Positions 17,529 through 25,687 of a stretch of 64,000 nt of DNA are shown one piece after another (positions within the stretch are counted from its first letter, which is position 1; each line of letters begins with the position of its first letter). Position numbers and translations under genes: made by a program. Source of the stretch: Nocardia asteroides (GTDB lineage Bacteria; Actinomycetota; Actinomycetes; Mycobacteriales; Mycobacteriaceae); contig NZ_CP089214.1 of assembly GCF_021183625.1 (NCBI RefSeq), positions 6,922,885-6,986,884 on the forward strand. The letters are read 5' to 3'. The notes under the pieces were generated by a model that searched no databases, had not been told where the DNA came from, and saw only the letters and a program-made list of their open reading frames with translations.

Positions 17529-18500
17529 TCAGGCGGCGAAGAGCTCCAGGCGGGGTGAGGGCTGGATGTCGCTGTAGTGCGCGGCATCGCCCTTGACGAC
17601 CCGGCCTGTGGTGCCGTTGACGTCCACCGGCACGTCCCCGGCGAGCGTGATCCGGTGCAGCTCGCGCTCCTGGTTCCCGTAGTCGGCGATCCCGTAGTGC
17701 TGGGTGGCCCGGTTGTCCCAGATCGCGATGTCGCCGAGCCGCCAGTTCCACCAAAACGTGTTCTCCAGCTTGATGATTCGCGCCTGCAACAGCTGGTACA
17801 GCGAGTGGAACTCGGCGGAGCCGAGCCCGATGAAGCTCTTGGCGAAGTGGCCGAGCAGCAGCGAGCGCTCGCCGGTCTCCGGGTGCACTCGGACGACGGG
17901 GTGCACCGTCTCGTACTCGGTGCTGGTGAACTCCTGGTAGTTCGCGGGGGTGGTGCGCCCGGCTGTGCTGGTCTGGGCCGCGTAGTCGTAGAGGTTGCTG
18001 TGCGTCGCCCACAGCTCCTCGGTGAGCGCGCGCAGCGCGGGGGGTAGCTGCTCGTAGGCGGCGACGGTCGAGGCCCAGGTGGTGGCGCCGCCGTAGCCGG
18101 GGAGGGTGACGGCGCGCAGGATCGAGGCCTTGGGGATGCGGTCGACGAAGGTGACGTCGGTGTGCCAGCTGTTGGCGGCGCCGTCGATGGTGAGCAGCCT
18201 GGCGCCCTTGGAGGTCAGCGTCGGGTGCGGCTCGGTGGGCGTGCCGAGCAGCTCGGCGAAGGCGTACTGGGATTCGTCGTCGAGCTGGTGCTGGCCCTCG
18301 AAGACGACGACCCTATTGATGGCGAGCGCCAGTCGGATCGCCTCGACCCGCTCGGCGGGCAGGTCGCCGCCGAGCCGGACGGCGCCGATCCGCGCGCCGA
18401 TGTGCGCACCGAGCTTCTCGACGGTGATCCCGCCCTGCCGGTAGATCTCCGCGGCGCCGGCCTCGCGGTCGGCCCGGATGTCGTTCTGTGCGAGTGTCAT
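17529..18500 (-). CDS. TauD/TfdA family Fe(II)/2-oxoglutarate dioxygenase (alkylsulfatase AtsK-like)
   Basis: A 323-residue dioxygenase. The iron facial triad is visible as WHTDVTF (His and Asp, near residue 112) and the distal His of QHYGIADYG or ELHRITLAG; the Arg for 2-oxoglutarate follows. Members release sulfite or aldehyde from taurine, alkyl sulfates or related compounds. It is downstream of, and probably co-transcribed with, the acyl-CoA-dehydrogenase-like gene (13-bp gap), a pairing common in sulfur-scavenging loci. ATG at 18500. Confidence 0.87.
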   Translation of the reverse strand: MTLAQNDIRADREAGAAEIYRQGGITVEKLGAHIGARIGAVRLGGDLPAERVEAIRLALAINRVVVFEGQHQLDDESQYAFAELLGTPTEPHPTLTSKGARLLTIDGAANSWHTDVTFVDRIPKASILRAVTLPGYGGATTWASTVAAYEQLPPALRALTEELWATHSNLYDYAAQTSTAGRTTPANYQEFTSTEYETVHPVVRVHPETGERSLLLGHFAKSFIGLGSAEFHSLYQLLQARIIKLENTFWWNWRLGDIAIWDNRATQHYGIADYGNQERELHRITLAGDVPVDVNGTTGRVVKGDAAHYSDIQPSPRLELFAA

Positions 18501-18513
18501 TGTCCCGATCTCC

Positions 18514-19527
18514 TCATTCGCCGAGCAGGAAGTTGCCGATGTATTCGCGGACGCTGTCGCTGCTCGGCGGGTGGAAACTGCCCGCGCGCACGTCCCGGTA
18601 GAGCCGCTCCAGCTCGTTGCGGCGGTGGATGGAGCCGCCGCCGCCGATCTCCAGCGCGAGGTCGACGACGTCGCGCGCGCTGCGGGTGCCGTTCTCCTTG
18701 ACTGCGAACAGCGCGAGCAGCAGCCGGTCGCCGAGGTCGTCCCCGCGGGCCAGCCGCTCGGTGATGTGGTCGAGGTGCGCGGTGGCCGCCTCCAGCGCCA
18801 GCTCGGCCTCGGCCGCGTGGTACTGCACGAACGGCTTCCCGCCGACCGGGCGGTTGCCCAGGCTCAGCACGGTCCTGGTCCGCGCCTGCTCCAGCGCCAC
18901 GTCGGCGGCCCGCCTTGCGATGCCGAGGTAGACGTTGACCAGCGCCGGGATCGCCCACGGCAGGATCGAGGCGATGAACGGGCCGGGGTTGTCGCCCGTG
19001 TCGTAGACGTCGGCCACGTGCTCGGTGGCTACGAACACGTCGGTCAGCACGGTGTCGTGGCTGGCGGTGGCCCGCACGCCGAGCGTGTCCCAGGTCTCGA
19101 CCGTGCGCACACCCTCGCTGGTCCGCGGGACGAAGGCGTGCACGATGCGCGGCCGCTCCGGGTCGCTGTCGTCGCGGGCGTGGATGCCCAGCCGGTCCAG
19201 CGAGCTGTCGCCCGCGGCGATCCGGTCGGCCAGCGGACCGGTCCAGTACAGGTGCATGTTCACGCCGAGCGCGGTGGCGGGCGCCCAGTACGCGAGCGCC
19301 CGCTGCGCCCGGTTGAACTGCGGCAGCGTCCACCCCAGCCCGCCGTGGCTCACCGGGATCGCCGCGCGCAGGTAGCCGATCGCCCTGAGCTCGTCGAGGT
19401 CCTCGGCGAAGAAGCGGTTCTCGCGGTCGTACTCCGGCGCCCGCTCGTGGAAGCCGCGCAGCAGCGCCTCGGGCAGCACGCCCGGCTCCAGCGTCGCCCG
19501 GATCGGTGGAGCGGCGAGATCTGTCAT
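18514..19527 (-). CDS. Acyl-CoA dehydrogenase-like flavoprotein (DszC/SfnB group), internally shortened
   Basis: A 337-residue protein of a family that normally runs to about 390-400 residues. N-terminal helices (ENRFFAEDLDELRAIGYL, VPVSHGGLGW-like) and C-terminal parts (TWDTLGVRATASHD, VQYHAAEAELALEAATAHLD, EIGGGGSIHRRNELERLYRD) align well. The run from IAAGDSS goes straight into LDRLGIHARDDSDPERP, so about 60 residues that normally carry the flavin-binding E-P...T...GRK region are absent, in frame. It may be inactive or bind flavin differently. It heads the operon with the TauD dioxygenase. Confidence 0.75.
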   Translation of the reverse strand: MTDLAAPPIRATLEPGVLPEALLRGFHERAPEYDRENRFFAEDLDELRAIGYLRAAIPVSHGGLGWTLPQFNRAQRALAYWAPATALGVNMHLYWTGPLADRIAAGDSSLDRLGIHARDDSDPERPRIVHAFVPRTSEGVRTVETWDTLGVRATASHDTVLTDVFVATEHVADVYDTGDNPGPFIASILPWAIPALVNVYLGIARRAADVALEQARTRTVLSLGNRPVGGKPFVQYHAAEAELALEAATAHLDHITERLARGDDLGDRLLLALFAVKENGTRSARDVVDLALEIGGGGSIHRRNELERLYRDVRAGSFHPPSSDSVREYIGNFLLGE

Positions 19528-19549
19528 GGCGCACTGTCCCCTCGTCTTG

Positions 19550-19585
19550 CGTCACCCGTCCGCGAGCGACGTGGCAAGGGTGACG
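19550..19585. promoter_or_regulatory. Inverted repeat upstream of the dehydrogenase/TauD operon
   Basis: CGTCACCC at 19550-19557 and GGGTGACG at 19578-19585 form perfect 8-bp arms separated by 20 bp, just upstream of the 19527 start. Long spacing makes it a weaker candidate, either an operator pair or a loop in the leader. Confidence 0.3.
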
Positions 19586-19667
19586 GTAGGAGGCGGCGGT
19601 GCGGGGCGGAAGGAATGGAGTCAGCGCGAGTGCAACGGTGGGCGCGGCTGCATTGCGCGTCAAGGCA

Positions 19668-20180
19668 TTACGCGCCGCCACCGAGACCGAGCAGTTCGGT
19701 GTTGCCGTGCTTGGCCGCCTCGGTCTCGATGGTGGACTCGCGCCGGAACGGGTCACCCGCTCCCGTCGTGATCAGGTTGTACAGGCTGTTCGTGAGGTAA
19801 CCGCCCCAAGCGTTCGTGCACACGTCGTAGCACTCGCCCGCGGGGTGCAGGCCGACGTGGGTGAAGCGGATCTCGGTGCGGCCGTCGCGCTCGGCGAGGT
19901 CGAAGACCACATCGGTGTCCTCCCACTCCGCGGTGTCCGCGACGAAGGACAGGAACGAGTCGGTGACGTGCCAGACCAGGCGCTCGCCGGGCACGGACTC
20001 GGTGGTGGTCATGGTGCAGCGGTGCACGTCGGGCACCTCGAAGCGGTAGCTGTCGCCCACCGTTCCGGTGCTGCCGACGATGGTCTCCGACCACCAGCCG
20101 CGCACGTCTTCGATCGCCGCGAAAGCCTGCTCGCGGGTGGCGTCGACGGTGATGGTGACGGTGAAATCAGTTGTGCTCAT
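19668..20180 (-). CDS. SRPBCC (AHSA1/START-like) protein
   Basis: A 170-residue helix-grip protein: VTITVDATREQAFAAIEDVRGWWSETI, then a beta sheet with RLVWHVTDS and EIRFTHVGL. AHSA1-like proteins bind hydrophobic ligands in a deep cavity. It is the last gene of a three-gene operon (SRPBCC at 20514, ArsR at 20177, this gene) and overlaps the ArsR stop by 4 bp. The ligand is unknown. Confidence 0.82.
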   Translation of the reverse strand: MSTTDFTVTITVDATREQAFAAIEDVRGWWSETIVGSTGTVGDSYRFEVPDVHRCTMTTTESVPGERLVWHVTDSFLSFVADTAEWEDTDVVFDLAERDGRTEIRFTHVGLHPAGECYDVCTNAWGGYLTNSLYNLITTGAGDPFRRESTIETEAAKHGNTELLGLGGGA

Positions 20181-20524
20181 TGGGGATTTCCTTCCTGACG
20201 GTCCAGATGGGCGCGGAGCGCGGCGAGCGGGCCGTCCCAGTCCCGCGCCAGCGCGGCGAGGAATTGCTGGGCCACCCGCATCGGCGCGGAGTCGAGGTGG
20301 TAGCGGACGCGGCGGCGCTCGCCGGGCTCGGCGATCACCAGCCCCGCCTCCGCGAGCAGGGCGAGGTGCTTGGCGATCGCCTGCCTGGTGATGGGGAGCC
20401 GGTCGGCGAGGCCGGTCGCGGTGGCGGGGCCGTCCGCGGCGAGGGTGGCGAGGATCGAGCGCCTGCTCGGGTCGGCGAGCGCGGTGAAGACCCGCTCGGC
20501 GGTGGCCTCGAGTTCAGGCCGCAT
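20177..20524 (-). CDS. ArsR family winged-helix regulator
   Basis: A 115-residue regulator: TALADPSRRSILATLAADGPATATGLADRLPITRQAIAKHLALLAEAGLV (in segments) is the ArsR helix-turn-helix, with a basic wing GERRRVRYHL. No metal-binding Cys pair is visible, as in the subgroup that pairs with SRPBCC proteins. ATG at 20524 overlaps the end of the preceding SRPBCC gene by 11 bp. It probably represses its own operon at the two GCAACC sites upstream of 20945. Confidence 0.87.
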   Translation of the reverse strand: MRPELEATAERVFTALADPSRRSILATLAADGPATATGLADRLPITRQAIAKHLALLAEAGLVIAEPGERRRVRYHLDSAPMRVAQQFLAALARDWDGPLAALRAHLDRQEGNPQ

Positions 20525-20945
20525 CGAGGTACCGGTCGAGCTCGGCGAGCTCCTTGGCCCAGCCGTCGGTGTTGCCGTCGAACGCGACCCTGTGCGCGTC
20601 GTCGGTGAGCTGCGCGAACCCGGTCTCCACCACGGTGAGCCTGGTACCGGAGCCTGCCGGCTCCAGGGTGAACTCGACGTAGGTGCGGCGTGGGTCGTCC
20701 TCCGGCAGGCCGTGGATGTGCCAGGTGAAGCCGAAGACCGACGGCTCCTCGACCCGCTCCACCCGCAGGTGCTCGGTGTGCTCGCCCGACCAGGTGAGCT
20801 GGGCGGCGCCACCGGGGCGCAGGTCGATGCGGGCGCTGTCGCCGAACCAGCCGCCGAGCCCCTCGGCGGTGGTGACCGCCGCCCAGACGGTGGCGGGCGG
20901 CTGGGTGAGGTCGATGGTGCGGACGATGCGGTCGGGAAAGCTCAT
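20514..20945 (-). CDS. SRPBCC (AHSA1-like) protein
   Basis: A 143-residue helix-grip protein starting at ATG 20945 (MSFPDRIVRTIDLTQPPATVWAAVTTAEGLGGWFG). First gene of the SRPBCC-ArsR-SRPBCC operon. The later part (TRLTVVETGFAQLTDD, WAKELAELDRYL) is the typical AHSA1 end. Likely a small-molecule binder controlled by the linked ArsR. Confidence 0.85.
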   Translation of the reverse strand: MSFPDRIVRTIDLTQPPATVWAAVTTAEGLGGWFGDSARIDLRPGGAAQLTWSGEHTEHLRVERVEEPSVFGFTWHIHGLPEDDPRRTYVEFTLEPAGSGTRLTVVETGFAQLTDDAHRVAFDGNTDGWAKELAELDRYLDAA

Positions 20946-20961
20946 GTCGTGCTCCTCTATA

Positions 20962-20977
20962 GCAACCAGTTGATTGC
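20962..20977. promoter_or_regulatory. ArsR operator, proximal
   Basis: GCAACCAGTTGATTGC, an imperfect palindrome (GCAA-N8-TTGC) 16 bp upstream of the 20945 start, in an unusually AT-rich stretch. It is a weaker copy of the site at 20991-21006. Confidence 0.5.
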
Positions 20978-20990
20978 CATAGACGCTATT

Positions 20991-21006
20991 GCAACCTTTC
21001 GGTTGC
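20991..21006. promoter_or_regulatory. ArsR operator, distal
   Basis: GCAACC-TTTC-GGTTGC, a perfect 6+4+6 palindrome. Its left end lies 29 bp from that of the proximal site. Together they probably bind the ArsR encoded at 20177-20524. Confidence 0.6.
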
Positions 21007-21063
21007 GTCAAGGTGTGTGCCGATTCGGTCAGTTGACCAGTTGGGTGGTTGTCGCCCGCGGAC

Positions 21064-21101
21064 CCGGATCCCTACCATCCGGTAACCGGATCCCTGCCAT
21101 C
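21064..21101. promoter_or_regulatory. Direct repeats and palindrome upstream of the FAD oxidoreductase
   Basis: Two 16-bp direct repeats (CCGGATCCCTRCCATC at 21064-21079 and 21086-21101, 15 of 16 identical) with a 22-bp period, about two helical turns. Between them 21077-21091 is ATCCGGT-A-ACCGGAT, a perfect 7+1+7 palindrome. All lie within 55 bp of the ATG at 21117, so they are a likely control site. Confidence 0.45.
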
Positions 21102-21116
21102 GAGGACAGTGCGACG

Positions 21117-22916
21117 ATGCCTTCTCACCCTGGCGACAGCGGAATCACCCGCCGCGGCCTGCTCGGCGGCGCGGCGGCCGCCACCACCCTCGCCGCGCTC
21201 GGCACGAACGCCGCGCTCGGCACGAACCCCGCCTGGGCCGCGCCGGGCGGCGGTGACGCCGACGCCATCGTCGTCGGCGCCGGGCTGGCGGGGCTGGTCG
21301 CCACCGGCGAGCTCGTCGCCGCGGGGCGCCGCGTGCTGCTGCTCGACCAGGAGCCGGAGGCGAGCCTGGGCGGGCAGGCGTTCTGGTCGCTCGGCGGGCT
21401 CTTCCTCGTCGGCTCGGTGGAGCAGAAGGTCGCCGGGATCAGGGACTCCTTCGAGCTGGCGCGCGCGGACTGGTTCCGCACGGCCGGCTTCGATCGCGGG
21501 GTCGGCGACCCGCTCGGCGAGGACCACTGGGCCGCCCGCTGGGCCGAGGCCTACCTGCACTTCGCCGCCGAGGAGAAGCAGGCGTGGCTCTTCCGGGAGG
21601 GCGTGCGCTGGGTGCCGATCGTCGGCTGGGCCGAGCGCGGCGAGGGGCCGCAGACCCCGGGCAACTCGGTGCCGCGCTTCCACATCACGCTCGGCACCGG
21701 GCCGGGGGTGGTGGAGCCGTTCGAGCGCAAGGTGCGGCAGGCGCCGGAGCGGCTGCTCACCCTCGCGTTCCGGCACCGGGTGGACGAGCTGGTCACCACC
21801 GGCGGCGCGATCTCCGGGGTGCGCGGCGCCATCCTGGAGCCGAGCGGCGCCGCGCGCGGCACGCCGAGCTCGCGCACCGAGGTCGGCGAGTTCGAGCTGC
21901 GCGCCCCGATCGTCATCGTGACCTCCGGCGGCATCGGCGCGAATCACGAACTGGTGCGGCGTAATTGGCCCGCCCGGCTCGGCGCCCCGCCTGCCCGGCT
22001 GAGCACCGGGGTGCCCGCGCACGTCGACGGGCGGATGCTCGGCATCGCCGAGGCGGCGGGCGCGCGGCTGGTGAACCGGGACCGCATGTGGCACTACACC
22101 GAGGGCATCGTCAACCCGTCGCCGATCTGGCCCGGGCACGGGATCCGGGTGCTGGCCGCGCCGTCCTCGATGTGGTTCGACGCCGTCGGCAGGCGGTTCC
22201 CCAGTCCGGGCATCCCCAGCGTCGACACCCTCGGCACGCTCGAGCTGATCACCGCGACCGGCTACGACTACTCCTGGTTCGTGCTCAACAAGCGGATCGT
22301 CGACAAGGAGTTCGTGCTGTCGGGCTCCGAGCAGAACCCGGAGCTGACCGCCAAGGACCTCGTCGGCTACCTCGCCATGCGCGCCTTCAACGACACCCCG
22401 CCGCCGGTGCGGAATTTCCTGGACCGGGGCGAGGACTTCGTCATCGCCGATACCCTCCCCGAACTGGTCGCCGGGATGAACCGGCTCACCGGCACCGACC
22501 GCATCGCCCTCGACGCCATGCAGACGCAGATCGCCGCGCGCGACGCCGAGATCGGCAACCCGGCCAGCACCGACCCCGGCATCGTCGCGCTGCGCCGCTC
22601 CCGCGCCTACATCGGCGACAGCCTCGCCCGCACCACCGAGCCGCACCGCCTGCTCGACCCCGCCGCCGGGCCGCTCATCGCCATCCGGATGAACATCCTC
22701 ACCAGGAAGACCCTCGGCGGATTGCAGACCGACCTCGCCGGGCGGGTGCTCGACGCCGCGGGCGCCCCGATCCCCGGGCTGTACGCGGCGGGCGAGGCGG
22801 CCGGATTCGGCGGCGGGGGAGTGCACGGGTACCGCGCGCTGGAGGGCACCTTCCTCGGCGGCTGCCTGTTCTCCGGGCGCGAGGCGGGGCGCGCCGCCGC
22901 CCGCGAAAGTGCCTGA
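21117..22916 (+). CDS. Tat-exported FAD-binding dehydrogenase (KstD/fumarate-reductase flavoprotein family)
   Basis: A 599-residue flavoprotein. The N-terminus has a twin-arginine signal (ITRRGLLGG followed by a hydrophobic Ala/Leu stretch and AWAAP), so it probably folds in the cytoplasm and is exported. FAD site VVGAGLAGLVATGEL is near residue 52, LLLDQEPEASLGGQA follows, and a closing motif YAAGEAAGFGGGG is at the C-terminus. The family includes 3-ketosteroid delta1-dehydrogenase and fumarate/urocanate reductases; the exact substrate cannot be fixed. ATG at 21117 was chosen because the signal peptide starts there. Confidence 0.85.
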   Translation: MPSHPGDSGITRRGLLGGAAAATTLAALGTNAALGTNPAWAAPGGGDADAIVVGAGLAGLVATGELVAAGRRVLLLDQEPEASLGGQAFWSLGGLFLVGSVEQKVAGIRDSFELARADWFRTAGFDRGVGDPLGEDHWAARWAEAYLHFAAEEKQAWLFREGVRWVPIVGWAERGEGPQTPGNSVPRFHITLGTGPGVVEPFERKVRQAPERLLTLAFRHRVDELVTTGGAISGVRGAILEPSGAARGTPSSRTEVGEFELRAPIVIVTSGGIGANHELVRRNWPARLGAPPARLSTGVPAHVDGRMLGIAEAAGARLVNRDRMWHYTEGIVNPSPIWPGHGIRVLAAPSSMWFDAVGRRFPSPGIPSVDTLGTLELITATGYDYSWFVLNKRIVDKEFVLSGSEQNPELTAKDLVGYLAMRAFNDTPPPVRNFLDRGEDFVIADTLPELVAGMNRLTGTDRIALDAMQTQIAARDAEIGNPASTDPGIVALRRSRAYIGDSLARTTEPHRLLDPAAGPLIAIRMNILTRKTLGGLQTDLAGRVLDAAGAPIPGLYAAGEAAGFGGGGVHGYRALEGTFLGGCLFSGREAGRAAARESA

Positions 22917-23501
22917 CCGGGAAGCCGACGGGGATGCGCCACAACGGTTTCGGGGGATAGGGCGTTGCGCGCGGCTGGGTCGGCTGTAGCATGGCCGCCG
23001 ATGGGGCTCGTGCCGCCGGTGCGGGTCGCATCATCTCGGATACCGAGCTGCCGAGACCTTCGGGTCTCGGCAGTCTCCGGCCTGGTTCGAGACATGTACA
23101 CATTGCGCTATGCGCATCAAACACTTTGTTGCATCAGCTGCGGAGCGGGTCGAAAGCAGCAGGGACGGCGGCAGACGGTATGCGACGGAGTTCGGTGCGC
23201 GATGCGAGGGTCCCCTGTGCGCCGGGTGCCGGCTCCGGGGGCGGTACCGAGCTGCCGGGGCAACAGTCGGCGAACTACGGCGACCAGCAGTTTTGTCCGG
23301 AAGGGATCACGGTCCGGTCTCGGCCGCCGTGATCAGGCGACAGCCGGGTAACAGCTTGGCCCCGTGCTGATTTCGATCAGCCCCGTCCGTTGCTCGACCG
23401 CACCGCCGTATTGCCGCCCCGGACCGCGCGGCCTACGGTCGAACCCCACAGTTCGTGATCACGGCGAAGCTCGCCGTATCGGGGTCCCCGGGGAGTTCGC
23501 G
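22917..23501. other. Non-coding stretch with hairpins
   Basis: 585 bp without a convincing gene between the FAD oxidoreductase and the receiver gene. It has lower GC and mixed codon statistics in all frames. It holds the strong hairpin at 23048-23073 and a weaker inverted repeat GATCACGG/CCGTGATC (23305-23312 and 23327-23334). The 12-mer ACCGAGCTGCCG occurs twice (23042-23053 and near 23248). A promoter for the receiver gene is expected at the right end, but no clear -35/-10 pair was seen. Confidence 0.4.
23048..23073. terminator. Strong hairpin with TTCG loop
   Basis: CTGCCGAGACC-TTCG-GGTCTCGGCAG: an 11-bp perfect stem closed by a UUCG tetraloop, 132 bp after the FAD oxidoreductase stop. 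There is no T-run after it. It could end that transcript or be part of a structured leader or small RNA. Confidence 0.5.
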
Positions 23502-24029
23502 ATGGGTCAGAAACCTAGGCCGACGACGGCGCCGCCGGGGCGGGCGCGCCCGGTGTGCCTGCGGGACTACTGGGCGAGCCCGGCGCGGGTGCTGCTGGTC
23601 GAGGACGATCCGGCGACCGCGGAGATGATCACCATCGTGCTCGCCGGCCAGAGCCTGATCGTCGACCACCTCGCGGCGGGCGCACAGGCCGCCGCCTACG
23701 CGCAGAAGCACCGGCCGGGGCTGATCCTGCTCGACCTCATGCTCACCGATCTGCACGGGGTCGCGGTGTGCCGGGCGCTGCGCGCGGTCTGCGCGACGCC
23801 GATCGTGATCGTCTCCGCCACCCGCGAGGAGGCGGTGATCGCGGCGGCCATGGCGGCGGGCGCGCACGACTACCTGCCCAAGCCGTTCGCCGTGCACGAC
23901 CTGCTCGCGCACGTCGACACCCACCTGCCGCCCACCTCGGCGCCGCTGCCGATCACCCTGCCCGGGCCGCAGTCGGCGGCGTCCTCGCTGGTCGGCGCGG
24001 TGACTGCCGGGCAGCGCGCGGTTCGCTGA
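23502..24029 (+). CDS. Stand-alone response-regulator receiver protein
   Basis: A 175-residue protein with one CheY-like receiver (about residues 26-140): acidic pair VEDD, phospho-acceptor Asp in LILLDLM, Ser/Thr in VSAT, and Lys in KPF. No DNA-binding or output domain follows, only about 30 Pro/Ala-rich residues. No histidine kinase gene is adjacent. ATG at 23502 follows GGGGAG. It may act by protein contact or receive phosphate from a distant kinase, for example the hybrid kinase at 42997. Confidence 0.82.
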   Translation: MGQKPRPTTAPPGRARPVCLRDYWASPARVLLVEDDPATAEMITIVLAGQSLIVDHLAAGAQAAAYAQKHRPGLILLDLMLTDLHGVAVCRALRAVCATPIVIVSATREEAVIAAAMAAGAHDYLPKPFAVHDLLAHVDTHLPPTSAPLPITLPGPQSAASSLVGAVTAGQRAVR

Positions 24030-24103
24030 TCCGAAAGCTGGTTCCGGACAGCAGTATTGTCCTACGCTGTACGGACTGGGGGACGGAACGACCCGGGAGA
24101 ACG

Positions 24104-24436
24104 ATGGCCACCCTCGAACAGTGCTATACCGATCTCGTCGAGGCCATCGAGGGGCTCGCGACGGTGCCCGATCCGAGCAGCCTCGCCGACCTGCGCGAAC
24201 AGCACGCCGAGCTCGACGCCCGGTGCAGGCGCAGCACCCTCACCGCGCACGAGCGGCACCGCCTGCGCCGCGCCAGCCTGGAGGCCGATCGGCTGCTCGA
24301 GGAGGCGGAGGCGCGGGCGCGCACCGCGGCGCCGTCCGGCTACTCCGTCGCCACGGGCGGCGGGCTGAGCGCGGACACCATCACCGACCTGCGGGCGGCG
24401 CTGGATCGCTACCACGATCGGGGCCGGTTCCACTAG
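24104..24436 (+). CDS. Hypothetical coiled-coil protein, 110 aa
   Basis: Not recognised. Charged helices (ADLREQHAELDARCRRS, ERHRLRRASLEADRLLEEAEARART) suggest a helical hairpin; the C-terminus ends DLRAALDRYHDRGRFH. ATG at 24104 has GGGAGA upstream. It follows the receiver gene on the same strand and may be its partner. The last 56 bp overlap the end of the convergent sigma-factor gene. Confidence 0.55.
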   Translation: MATLEQCYTDLVEAIEGLATVPDPSSLADLREQHAELDARCRRSTLTAHERHRLRRASLEADRLLEEAEARARTAAPSGYSVATGGGLSADTITDLRAALDRYHDRGRFH

Positions 24437-25679
24437 CGAGGCAGCTCCCGGCCCGCTCGAGCAGCAGGGTGCGCTCGGCGGTGTTGCCGGTCATGGCGGC
24501 GGCGCGCTCGAACTGCGCCCTGGCCTCGGCGGGGTGCCCGAGCGTGCGCAGCAGGTCGCCGCGGACGGCGGGGAGCAGGTGGTAGCCGCGCAGCGCCGGC
24601 AGCTCGGCGAGCTCGTCGACCAGCGCGAGCGCGGCCGCCGGGTTCCCGGCGCGCGCCACGGCCACGGCCCGGTTCAGCGCGACCACCGGCGAGCCGGTGA
24701 GCGTGCCGAGCTCCGTGTAGAGCGCGGCGATCCGCTGCCAGTCCGTGGCCGCCGGCTCCGGTGCGCGGGCGTGGCAGGCGGCGATCCTGGCCTGTAGCAC
24801 GTAGGAGCCGGTGCCGCCGAGGCCGTCCGCGCGGCGCAGCGCGCCCTCGGCGTGCGTGATGAGCAGCCGGTCCCAGCGGGCGCGGTCCTGGCGGTCGAGC
24901 GGCACCGGGGCGCCGTCGGCGCCGGTGCGGGCGCGCAGCCGGGAGCCCTGGAACTCCATGAGCGCCACCAGGCCGTGCGGCTCCGGTTCGCCGGGGGCGA
25001 GCGCGGCGAGCATCCGGCCCAGCCGCATGGCCTCCGCGCAGAGCTCGGCCCTGGTCCAGGAGTCGCCCCCGGTGGCGGCGTACCCCTCGTTGAAGATCAG
25101 GTAGACGACCTCGAGCACCGAGCCGAGCCGGGCGTCCAGCTCCGCCCCCGCCGGAACCTCGAACGGCACGCCCGCCTCCGAGAGCGTCTTCTTGGCCCGG
25201 GAGATCCGCTGCCCGACGGTGGCGGAGGGGACCAGGAAGGCGCGGGCGATCTCGCCGGTGGAGAGCCCGGCCACGGTCCGAAGCGTGAGCGCGACCCTGG
25301 CGTCGCGGCCGAGCAGCGGGTGGCAGGCGGTGAACATGAGCCGCAGGATGTCGTCGCCGACCTGCCGGTCGAGGTCGAGCGCGGCGATCGGGTCGAACCC
25401 GTCGGGGAGGTCGCGGGCGAGCAGTGCGAGCTTGCGGCGCAGGGTGGCGCGGCGGCGGACCGCGTCGACCGCGCGCCTGCGGGCGACGGCGAGCAGCCAG
25501 GCGCCCGGCTTGGCCGGGACGCCGGTGCGCGGCCACTGCTCCAACGCCGCGAGCAGCGCGTCCTGGGCGAGGTCCTCGGCCAGGTCCAGGTCACCGACGG
25601 TGCGGGCGAGGACGGCGGTCACCTGCGCGGCCTCGATCCGCCAGACCGCGGCGACGGTGCGCCGACCCGCACTGCTCAC
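24381..25679 (-). CDS. ECF-type RNA polymerase sigma factor with long C-terminal DUF6596/TPR-like extension
   Basis: A 432-residue sigma factor. Region 2 (LAEDLAQDALLAALEQWPRTGVPAKPGAWLL) and region 4 (TLRTVAGLSTGEIARAFLVPSATVGQRISRAKKTL) occupy the first 175 residues. The remaining 250 form the helical extension typical of this subgroup (EVVYLIFNEGYAAT, RLGRMLAAL). Members are nearly always paired with a YCII/DGPF protein instead of an anti-sigma factor, and that gene lies just upstream here. Start GTG at 25679, 8 bp after the YCII stop. Confidence 0.87.
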   Translation of the reverse strand: MSSAGRRTVAAVWRIEAAQVTAVLARTVGDLDLAEDLAQDALLAALEQWPRTGVPAKPGAWLLAVARRRAVDAVRRRATLRRKLALLARDLPDGFDPIAALDLDRQVGDDILRLMFTACHPLLGRDARVALTLRTVAGLSTGEIARAFLVPSATVGQRISRAKKTLSEAGVPFEVPAGAELDARLGSVLEVVYLIFNEGYAATGGDSWTRAELCAEAMRLGRMLAALAPGEPEPHGLVALMEFQGSRLRARTGADGAPVPLDRQDRARWDRLLITHAEGALRRADGLGGTGSYVLQARIAACHARAPEPAATDWQRIAALYTELGTLTGSPVVALNRAVAVARAGNPAAALALVDELAELPALRGYHLLPAVRGDLLRTLGHPAEARAQFERAAAMTGNTAERTLLLERAGSCLASGTGPDRGSDPAPPAGR

Positions 25680-25687
25680 CCGCGGCC

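Noticed and set aside
23140..23220. Possible tRNA (GGTCGAAAGC resembling a T-loop)
   Set aside because: No acceptor stem or anticodon arm can be folded around it.
23042..23259. Repeated 12-mer ACCGAGCTGCCG considered as CRISPR or attachment site
   Set aside because: Only two copies about 205 bp apart, with no spacer regularity, no cas genes and no integrase.
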